From: Acidimicrobiia bacterium
GTDB taxonomy: Bacteria > Actinomycetota > Acidimicrobiia > Acidimicrobiales > AC-14
Direction of reading: 5' to 3'
Length of the DNA: 64,000 bases
Assembly: GCA_023264995.1 (NCBI GenBank)
Contig: JAHFUR010000018.1
Span: 18,123-82,122 of the forward strand
Shown here: in pieces, positions 17,720 to 24,484 of the stretch
Position numbering within the stretch: position 1 is the stretch's first letter
Layout of the letters: each line of letters starts with the position of its first letter
Translations under genes and position numbers: made by a program
Notes under the pieces: generated by a model
The model's input: only the letters and a program-made list of their open reading frames with translations
The model's database searches: none
What the model was told of the DNA's origin: nothing

Positions 17720-17837
17720 AGCGCATAATGGCCTGCGCCGCGCTGCTTCTGCGCGCTTGGGTGCGGATGCAGCACTCGATATCCGGCAGTTACGCGTGGG
17801 GTCTTCAGCCTTGGCAGCGACGGCGTTAACATGCGCT
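17720..17837. repeat. attC-like structured repeat A
   Basis: First of four related repeats. The ends AGCGCAT (17720-17726) and ATGCGCT (17831-17837) are inverted. Inside lies the box CCGGCAGTTACGCGTGGG (17783-17800) followed by TCTTCAGC, shared with copies B and C. GTTAAC precedes the right end. It directly follows the integrase gene, and a truncated gene starts immediately after it. Confidence 0.5.
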
Positions 17838-18112
17838 GATCGTTAGCGGCGACTACAGGATTACGGACAGGATCCTCGAATCAATCCGCAAAGCGCGCCT
17901 TATTGTTGCCGACTTGACACACGAACGCCCGAACGTCTACTTCGAACTAGGCTATGCGCGAGGTCTCGAGGAAAACGGTGATCACAATCGTCCGAAAGGA
18001 CGCCGATATCCACTTCGACGTGCAGGACTGGACCTATCTAAAATACATCGACTCCCGACCGCTAGAACGTGACCTCGCACAGCGTCTCCAGTTCGAACTC
18101 TCGCCAAAGTAG
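17831..18112 (+). pseudogene. Broken TIR-like/nucleoside 2-deoxyribosyltransferase-fold gene
   Basis: The relic has no start codon and begins at the edge of repeat A. One frame reads ITDRILESIRKARLIVADLT then NVYFELGYARGL; after a one-base shift near 17970 the next frame continues VITIVRKDADIHFDVQDW to the stop at 18112. The pattern ADLT-x-RPNVYFELGYA is that of TIR-like/2-deoxyribosyltransferase folds, several of which degrade NAD or nucleotides in defence systems. Truncation plus frameshift make it non-functional. Confidence 0.75.
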
Positions 18113-18429
18113 ATCTGCATTGGCGCGGTCCCCACCGTTGGGACCGCCTGCTCAACGGCCCTGCATTCCCATTGTCGCCGTAGACCGGACCCGCCGTGCA
18201 CTGGTCCACCCGGGCCCGGCGTGGGCACCTGCCTCGGGACCCCATAAGCGCGCCCGAAACCTCCTCGCCTGGCTATCCCTGATCGCCGGCAATGCAGGAG
18301 GGGAACGACGACGCCGTCTCGGTGCCGGGCAAGAACACCGTCAGCGCATTGTGCCGAGTCCGCTGCCCTGAGCTCGCGGCATCCAGGTGCAACTCCGGCA
18401 CCGCCGACGAGTCGCGCGACCGTGGCCCG

Positions 18430-18843
18430 ATGACGTACGCCGATGGCCTCGACGGGGTGCTCGCCGTGCGCGTGGCCTACTACCGCGCCCGCGCGGCGAA
18501 GTGCGACGTGGGCGCCTTGATTTGATGCTCGCGGGTAAAGTATGGCAGCGGCAACGCTCGATGCGTTCCGGCCCGTCGGTGACGTCCTCGAGTTCGCTTG
18601 CGCCAACGGAGTCTGGACGGTGCAGCTGCTAAGCGACGCTGACGCCGTTACCACGGTCAACTTCTCGCCCGAGATGCTCGAGCTCGCCGGGCTACGCGTT
18701 GGCAACGACCCCCGAATACGGTCGGTCTTGGCCGATCTCTTCTCTTGGCGGCTAGACCGACAGTACCGACGTCGTCTTCTTCGGATTCTGGATCTCGCAC
18801 GTTCCGATGGAGCGCTTCGAGTGCTTCCGGCACATATCGAGGT
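18430..18843 (+). pseudogene. Class I methyltransferase gene, N-terminal fragment
   Basis: The sequence starts MTYADGLDGVLAVRVAYYRA, breaks, and resumes from about 18545 with LDAFRPVGDVLEFACANGVW and a SAM-binding pattern (VNFSPEMLELA, VLADLFSW). A one-base shift near 18762 leads to DVVFFGFWISHVPMERF. The frame is lost at about 18843, where the lipoprotein gene begins on the other strand. The C-terminal half lies at 20018-20250. At least two frame breaks and the interruption show it is dead. Region 18113-18429 before it holds no gene I can support. Confidence 0.75.
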
Positions 18844-18844
18844 G

Positions 18845-19846
18845 TCAGCTTGGAAAGCCCTTAGCGCGAAACGAAGCGAAGTCAGCATAGAAGACCTCAG
18901 GGGTCATGCCATAGACAGCCTGCAGGGCGTCACCCCAACTCATTCGTTCAAACAGGCTCCAAAGTGTACGAATGGCTGAGTCCCCCCGATACGAGATAAG
19001 ACGCTCGATCGCAAACTGCGCGAGCCCGTAGTTCATGGGATGAGTCGCATCAAGTAGCTCATACTCCGGGAGTGGTTTTGCGTCAGTTAGGGTCGCCTCC
19101 CTCAGAGCATATGTGCGAGCTTCGCGGTCTGATACAATGCCAGCCTCAATCACGGCGTGGAAGCCAGCGTACTCAGCTAAACCTTCCCTCAGCCATCCAG
19201 GAAGCTGAGCCCCCAAACCTCGCGGAAACTCGGCCTGCCAATGGTGCGTGTACTCGTGCGCCGCGGTCTTCGCCAAATGCCATCGGGGGTGGGCGGCCTC
19301 CGGCGTCGATCCGTAGCCAGTATCAACAGTGAAGAGTAGAATTAGTTTTGAGCCAGATATGTATTCACCTTGACTTGCTCTTGACCGATCAACCCGAAAG
19401 TCGATACACAATCCTCGTCCGACCCCGCCGAGATACTTGTCGAGGTACACCAAGCCGGCTTTCACCCCTTGTACCGCCAACTGCCGGTCGGCCGCGATTA
19501 CGTTCTCGCCAAACAGGTAGGTTGTACCATCGTGCGTTTCAATGACGTGCGGCCCGGGCGCACCAAAACGGCTCGGTGGCGCGGCGCAGAGCGGGATCGT
19601 GGTGGTGGTTGTCGACAACGATGACGTCGTCGTCGGTAAGACAGTTGTCGACGTTGTGGTCGCGGTTATCTGCGTCGCAGTAGTACTGGCCTGGAGCGCC
19701 GTCTGCCCTTCGTTCAGGCGCCCATCTCCGCCACAGGCATTTGTGAAAACGACCAACACCGTGAACAAACATCCAAGAGTCCCGATTGGGGGGCGGCTAG
19801 GAGGCCTCCCATGGTTTGGTCGCTGCTTTCCCAGCTTAGGCTTCAT
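18845..19846 (-). CDS. Putative zinc metallopeptidase lipoprotein
   Basis: A 333-residue exported protein. A hydrophobic segment (about 21-37) ends in NAC at Cys38, a weak lipobox. A long Ser/Thr-rich spacer (50-85) follows, of the kind that crosses the cell wall. The catalytic part has HEYTHHW (His197, Glu198, His201) and WLREGLAEY (Glu221), the layout of a gluzincin of the peptidase-MA type. Substrate unknown. I chose the ATG at 19846 (MKPKLG), just before the signal segment. The gene interrupts a methyltransferase gene whose two halves flank it, so it is a later insertion. Confidence 0.75.
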   Translation of the reverse strand: MKPKLGKQRPNHGRPPSRPPIGTLGCLFTVLVVFTNACGGDGRLNEGQTALQASTTATQITATTTSTTVLPTTTSSLSTTTTTIPLCAAPPSRFGAPGPHVIETHDGTTYLFGENVIAADRQLAVQGVKAGLVYLDKYLGGVGRGLCIDFRVDRSRASQGEYISGSKLILLFTVDTGYGSTPEAAHPRWHLAKTAAHEYTHHWQAEFPRGLGAQLPGWLREGLAEYAGFHAVIEAGIVSDREARTYALREATLTDAKPLPEYELLDATHPMNYGLAQFAIERLISYRGDSAIRTLWSLFERMSWGDALQAVYGMTPEVFYADFASFRAKGFPS

Positions 19847-20017
19847 GGCAATCCTGGTCCGCGGAGGAGTTGTGCGGTATCGGCAAGAGCATCCTACTGC
19901 TGGCGCGAGAAGGGCCGCCTGGGACACGGGGCAAGCAGCGCACTTGAGGTGACGAAGGGGATCACGGCCACAGTGACCCTGCACGTCCGCGCTTGACCTC
20001 CAAAGGGAGCTAGTCGA

Positions 20018-20250
20018 TCGGGTGCCTCGCTCCAGAGGGCAGGGTCTTCTTCGCCCACGATCTGTATCGGACGGAGGACGAGCTCATCGACGGCTCGGGG
20101 ACGGCGATGATCGAGCGCCGGCTCGACGACGGCACTGCTTTCGTGGTCAAGGTCCCGCACTCGGTTGCCGGCCTCCACCACAGGTTGGCGCGCATGGGAG
20201 GCCGAGGTTCACGAGACGGCCGGCCCGTTCTACTAGGGGACGGCTACGCG
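20018..20250 (+). pseudogene. Class I methyltransferase gene, C-terminal fragment
   Basis: The frame reads CLAPEGRVFFAHDLYRTEDE, then MIERRLDDGTAFVVKVPH, and in a shifted frame AEVHETAGPFY. This is the last third of the methyltransferase whose first part ends at about 18843. The two fragments are in the same orientation and together would rebuild one enzyme of ordinary length, now split by about 1.17 kb carrying the lipoprotein gene. Confidence 0.7.
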
Positions 20251-20664
20251 CTCCTAGCCGGGGGCGGTCAGCGTTGGCTGGCGCGCCTTCGGGTTTGCGC
20301 CCAGGCTGGACGCAGTCGCCGGCAACACATCCAGGAGCGCCCATGACCCCGACCGCATTGGTGGACTGGCCGCGCCCGTATCGCCGCTTTGGGACCGGTC
20401 GAATCGACACACGAGCGCTGGCGATGGGACGGTTTCTGCCGGCAGTGACCGGTCCAGACGCTTTCCTCAGTGCGTCGCCGTACATCTGCCACGGGATCCG
20501 AAGCTAATCGACCGATCGACTCGTGCTGGCGTCTGGTGTCAAATGTGGGTGTCGTGTATTGATATCGAATCACAGATTCATGGGTTCTCTATCACCAGAG
20601 GTCCCGTCTTGACAATACGCGTGTAACAAGCCAACATTAGATAATCCCAATCTAAGGAGCCTAT
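20251..20664 (+). other. Non-coding stretch before lsr2
   Basis: About 410 bp with short frames only. The last 150 bp are clearly A+T-richer than the surroundings and hold the ribosome site CTAAGGAG (20653-20660) of the lsr2 gene, so the promoter is likely here. Confidence 0.5.
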
Positions 20665-21033
20665 GTGGCTGAACGAGTAACGATAGAGCTCGTAGACGAC
20701 CTTGACGGCTCAGTCGCCGATGAGACCGTCCACTTCACCTGGGAGGGCAAGGCCCTCGTTATTGACCTGAGCAGGAAGAACGTCGACAAGCTTCGCAAGG
20801 TCATCGAGCCCTTCGTGGCCGCGGCCAGGTCGGATGGGACATTACAAGCTCCAGCTGCCCGCCGCAGGCCCTCAAGCGGCTCAGCCTCAGGTAAGCGACA
20901 GCACCACTCGGGGGCCGCAACCAGCGTCATCAGGGCCTGGGCGAGGGAGAACAGCATCGAGGTTCCCGACCGCGGCCGATTGAAGCCAGATGTGCTCCAA
21001 GCGTGGGAGGCCGCAGGTAAGCCCGGCGCGTAA
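20665..21033 (+). CDS. lsr2: Lsr2-family nucleoid-associated xenogeneic silencer
   Basis: Lsr2 coats A+T-rich, often foreign, DNA and represses it; it is the actinobacterial counterpart of H-NS. The 122 residues show the N-terminal dimerisation domain (ELVDDLDGS, VHFTWEGKALVIDLS) and a C-terminal DNA-binding domain (VIRAWARENSIEVPDRGR, with the RGR minor-groove hook). Start GTG at 20665, four bases after CTAAGGAG. The C-terminal LKPDVLQAWEAAGKP is standard for the family. Its presence on the island suggests an element-borne silencer acting on the cargo or the host. Repeat B begins at its stop. Confidence 0.92.
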   Translation: MAERVTIELVDDLDGSVADETVHFTWEGKALVIDLSRKNVDKLRKVIEPFVAAARSDGTLQAPAARRRPSSGSASGKRQHHSGAATSVIRAWARENSIEVPDRGRLKPDVLQAWEAAGKPGA

Positions 21034-21200
21034 CGAAGGATCCCATGCGCGAACGTGAACGAGATTCCCACGTATCGCTCGACTGAGCCCGCAACGGTCG
21101 GCCCCGCCGTTTCCGGGCGGGCGAGTGTCTCTTTGCCCGCTCTACAACCGGCAATTACTCGTGGGCTTTTCAACGACGGCGCCGGCGGCGTTATGGACGC
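21028..21200. repeat. attC-like structured repeat B
   Basis: Begins at the lsr2 stop with GCGTAAC (21028-21034) and ends with GCGTTATGGACGC (21188-21200). The shared box CCGGCAATTACTCGTGGG is at 21148-21165, with a self-complementary GCCCG-type stem just before it. Placement straight after a gene is what an integron cassette site would show. Confidence 0.5.
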
Positions 21201-21585
21201 GTTCCGCTTTGGGCGCTGGCCGCCGTCCACGCGTGGCCGGACCGCGTTCGACCCTACCCGCGGCCAGCGATGTGGGGCGCTAATAGACGTGCAACGTGGC
21301 TGTCGTTTGGGGGCGGTCCCCGCCGCAGCGGAGACCAGGGTTCGTGCCCGCGAAAACCTGGGCCTGAGCGCCAGCGGCGGCGCTCCATCGGGACAGGCGC
21401 TCTCAGTCGGCCCGTCACGAGAGTCCGTGCAGGAGATCTAGTTGCTCGATGTCCGTCACGGGGACCTGCGATCGGGCCGATTGGGTCAGCGGCAAGGTCC
21501 AGTCGGCGGATCGCAAACGGGGGATTAGTCGCAACGCCCCCACCATCCACCACCCGAACCGCGGTGTGTGATCCAGTAGGAACCA
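21201..21585 (+). other. Gap between repeat B and the next gene
   Basis: About 385 bp. I see no gene, and no known motif in the open frames of either strand. It would be the leader of the putative second cassette. Confidence 0.4.
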
Positions 21586-22101
21586 GTGATGACGGCGATC
21601 TCGATCCTTGCTCACTTGCACTGGCGAGATGTCCATTTCGGTGATGTTCCGACATGGGGAGCCGCTATCGGCACTGTCGGAGCGTTTATCTACACGGCGC
21701 TTCTCTTCAGGCGTGACCGGGATGATCGGATCAGCGGCAACGCACGGCACGTGGCCGCCTGGATCGGTACCAAGGAGATCGAACCGGATCAATCTGGGAT
21801 GGCATCAGTCGGAGAGGGTTTGATGATGGCCGGTACTTACCGTGCAATCTTTTTGCGCAATGGTGGTGATGAACCCGTGTACGACGTTCAGATACATTTA
21901 CTCGGACGAGAGGGAGATCGCATTCCAACACCGAGGATCTCCATTGATGTTCTTCCTCCTCAGGATTCGAGATACTGGATTCGCACGGAGGACGATGAGG
22001 CTGTCAGAACGTTGGAGTTCCGCGACCCCGCAGGTCAATGGTGGGAGCGTGACGGTCACGGAGTCCTGAACCGGAGCAAGCACCCTCCCAACCGGGCGTA
22101 G
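21586..22101 (+). CDS. Unknown protein with one membrane helix
   Basis: A 171-residue protein I cannot assign. It starts GTG-ATG at 21586/21589. Residues 23-41 (TWGAAIGTVGAFIYTALLF) are a likely membrane helix, followed by a charged segment and a beta-rich domain of about 110 residues with FLRNGGDEPVYDV, a pattern seen in extracytoplasmic or cytosolic sensor-like Ig folds. The gene stands alone between repeats B and C, like a single-gene cassette, so it may be recently acquired. Confidence 0.7.
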   Translation: MMTAISILAHLHWRDVHFGDVPTWGAAIGTVGAFIYTALLFRRDRDDRISGNARHVAAWIGTKEIEPDQSGMASVGEGLMMAGTYRAIFLRNGGDEPVYDVQIHLLGREGDRIPTPRISIDVLPPQDSRYWIRTEDDEAVRTLEFRDPAGQWWERDGHGVLNRSKHPPNRA

Positions 22102-22159
22102 GCGGGGTTACGCCTGCGACCTGCGGTAGCCATACGTACGTTCCCCTTCGTCGGCGGCC

Positions 22160-22361
22160 GGCGCCCATAACGTTCACGTGCCGCTGACACACGCACGACC
22201 CGCTCGACAGGTGGCGTTGAAGGCGGTTGCAGCCATCTGACCGGAGTGCGTAACGCTCCGGGGTCGTCGTTTCCGGAAGCCCCGTTCCTCTGGTTCGCGC
22301 TCGACAGCCGGCAATTCCGGCGTGGGTCTTCAGCGACGGCGCCGGCGACGTTATGGGCGCC
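22160..22361. repeat. attC-like structured repeat C
   Basis: The best-preserved copy, 202 bp long. The outer arms GGCGCCCATAACGT (22160-22173) and ACGTTATGGGCGCC (22348-22361) are perfectly inverted over 14 bp and carry CATAAC/GTTATG core-like ends. The shared box CCGGCAATTCCGGCGTGGG lies at 22308-22326, followed by TCTTCAGC. The inner sequences CGCTGA...CACGC and GCGTGGGTCTTCAGC are also roughly complementary, so the single strand would fold into a long bulged stem. Confidence 0.6.
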
Positions 22362-23306
22362 CCCTGCACGGAGCCAGGTCCGGGCGGAGAGCGTGGCCGC
22401 GCCGCGTAGACCGTGACCCACGGCCGGCGTTCTGTGATGCCTCGCGCCGCTGAACAGTCGCGCACGTTCTGGGACACGGCAGGGGTTCTGTTCCAACCGA
22501 GCAGATCGCCGATTAGGTGCGCCGCGAGCGGGCGAGCCTGCCCTCGTACTCGCGGGAGTTGCTGCCTCCGACCGGTACCTCGGGGACACGGCCAACGGCC
22601 CTTGCCGATGAGCATCTCGACATCAAGGCTGAATGTAGCCGTGTTGGCGCGAACGAAGGAGCTCGACGCCGGGGAGCGGCGGGTATGCCGTCGAGGACCG
22701 AGAAACAGAGACCCCCATTGAGTCCGAGCCTTCAGTCAACCTGGTCCTCGGCAGTCTCATCCTCGGCCATTTCGTCCTGCTGTTCACACCAGTGATCGCC
22801 AGCGTGACCGGGCTCAAGGCGGCAGAACACCCCACCGAGCTTGCGCCGGCCGGATGGGAAGTACAAGGCGTTGCACCAGTCGTTTGAGCTTGCCACGATT
22901 ACCTCAATTCTCATTGATTGCGCACAGAGCACGTCCTCGAACGCCGCTACGGGAAACCAGCGTCACAGCTGGTGCAATGCCAGTCGTTGCGGCTCTCACA
23001 CCACAGGTAGGTCTTGCCCCGCCAGTCAACGCACTGGCCGTGCGGGGTGTCTTCGAGCTCGCCGCTTGCTCCCTGCGTCGGGCTTCAGTGTCCGTTCATC
23101 ATCGTGCCGAACGGCGAGCACAGCCGCCGGAGTGCCGTCCTGCCGGTTCCCGCAATGACGGCGCGGCGTGCTGTCCTGGCGCAACCGAACGCTCAGGAGT
23201 AAATGGCCGGCACGCCGACCACGTAAGGCGCACCAACTCATCAGGTACGGACGTGCGGCGGTGGGCTGCCGCCTTGCCGCTGGGCGCGCGGACGCGACCC
23301 GGTGGG
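22362..23306. other. Mostly non-coding stretch in island cargo
   Basis: About 945 bp. Apart from a possible 66-residue gene on the minus strand (22732-22932), I find no frame with recognisable content on either strand. Confidence 0.4.
22732..22932 (-). CDS. Possible small protein with C-x(n)-GHxGDH motif
   Basis: The frame encodes 66 residues with VFCRLEPGHAGDHWCEQQDE followed by an acidic end. Short actinobacterial proteins often carry a Cys..GH.G.H element of this kind, possibly metal-binding. No convincing ribosome site is visible and the first half looks weak, so the gene may be a fragment. Confidence 0.35.
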   Translation of the reverse strand: MLCAQSMRIEVIVASSNDWCNALYFPSGRRKLGGVFCRLEPGHAGDHWCEQQDEMAEDETAEDQVD

Positions 23307-23510
23307 CTAGTAGGCGCTGTCTTCGTCCTGGTCATCTTCATCAGCGAAGAACTCGGCTTCCATACCGTCGATGGCAGCGGCCACCGTCGACATGTCGCTT
23401 GAACTGAGCGACAGATACTTCTCGGTGTACTCCAGCTCGCTCATCGTGTCGTCCCATCTCCGGTCGATGAGCTCCTCTACCAGCTCCGGGTTGTTTCGCC
23501 GTCTACCCAT
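23307..23510 (-). CDS. Small acidic protein, unknown
   Basis: 67 residues. It begins with a basic MGRRRNNPELVEELIDRRW, then becomes helical, and ends in a strongly acidic tail (FFADEDDQDEDSAY). Composition and helix pattern look like a real small regulatory or antitoxin-like protein, but no family is recognised. The next minus-strand gene upstream begins at 23920, leaving a 143-bp gap. Confidence 0.5.
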   Translation of the reverse strand: MGRRRNNPELVEELIDRRWDDTMSELEYTEKYLSLSSSDMSTVAAAIDGMEAEFFADEDDQDEDSAY

Positions 23511-23653
23511 CCTCGTGCACCCTCAATCGTTCCGGTCTCTGTTCCCGTGATGCGTCCCGACACGTGACGCTATCCTCATCGCGGACGCCCGCGATGTCGT
23601 ACGCCGGCAGCGCGTGACTCTCGTTCGCAGGAACCATCAACCGCGCTCCATCC

Positions 23654-23920
23654 TCACTTGCTGTTGGCGTACTGCTTGAGCGCTCGAAGCGCGGACATCA
23701 TCATCGGATTGCCCTTGTCGACGCCTTCAGCCGCCGCCTTTGCAGCCAGCGACTTGTAGACCCGCGCCGTTCCCTCGCTCTTGCCCTCCTTGATCAGGAA
23801 GGTCATGAAGCCTCGCAGCGACGCGAGTGTCTTGGCGTCCAGCTGCGACTGATGAGCACCCCTCACTCCCTCCCCAACCGCTGCGAGGACCTTGTCAAGG
23901 TTGGGGGAGAGCTTCGACAT
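23654..23920 (-). CDS. Small protein, unknown (integrase SAM-like pattern)
   Basis: From the ATG at 23920 the protein has 88 residues; a longer version from TTG 23956 would have 100. The segment TLASLRGFMTFLIKEGKSEG then ARVYKSLAAKA resembles the four-helix core-binding domain of tyrosine recombinases, but there is no catalytic domain, so it could be a fragment or an independent helical DNA-binding protein. No partner gene is recognisable. Confidence 0.5.
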   Translation of the reverse strand: MSKLSPNLDKVLAAVGEGVRGAHQSQLDAKTLASLRGFMTFLIKEGKSEGTARVYKSLAAKAAAEGVDKGNPMMMSALRALKQYANSK

Positions 23921-23956
23921 GTAATCAATGTTACTCAGGTGATAATCACTTTGCAA

Positions 23957-24484
23957 GGAGATTTTAAGCTACCGCCGGAAGTGGCGCAGGTCGCTCTCCG
24001 GCGAGACCGACGGGCGCCGTAGCGGTGCGGCGGGTTCGAACGCCCGCGTGCCAGCTCGCCGGGCTGGCGCGGGAGACATTCTCGAACTCGAGATGAGCTG
24101 GCGTGCCATCTCGGCGGCCGATCGCATTGGCTCGACGACGACTCATCGAGACTGGCCTTGCGTCCGACGATCCAAACGCCCAAAACACGCAACGAGTCGC
24201 ACCGAACGACGGCTCGGCGTGTGCGTCGCTCGATACCACGAGTACACAGAAGCGCGGGCTGAGGGTGGGTCGACGTCATCAGGTGCCGCCCGTTCCGGCG
24301 ATCGGCGGCACTCCACCGACAGCACCAGCTGCGGTCATGGGACGTATGGGCAGCGCTCATGTCCGGCGACACAACGCGATGATGGCAGGTTGCGAATGCC
24401 GGACTGGCGGGACCTTTCACTTGCCCAGGATCCGGTGCCTGTCCGGAGTAGGCCAATGAGAATCTCCCTTGCTCAATGATGGAG
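23957..24484. other. Gap with two adjacent hairpins
   Basis: About 530 bp without a supported gene. Two hairpins lie side by side: GCGGG/CCCGC around TTCGAACG (24028-24045) and GCCAGC/GCTGGC around TCGCCGG (24050-24068). The first resembles a T-arm but no tRNA body can be drawn. They could end transcription of the nuclease gene to the right. Confidence 0.4.

Noticed and set aside
18845..20020. Lipoprotein insert as an insertion sequence
   Set aside because: No transposase, no terminal inverted repeats and no target duplication were seen.
24028..24068. T-arm-like hairpin GCGGG-TTCGAACG-CCCGC, possible tRNA
   Set aside because: The loop has eight bases, and no acceptor, D or anticodon arm can be drawn around it on either strand.
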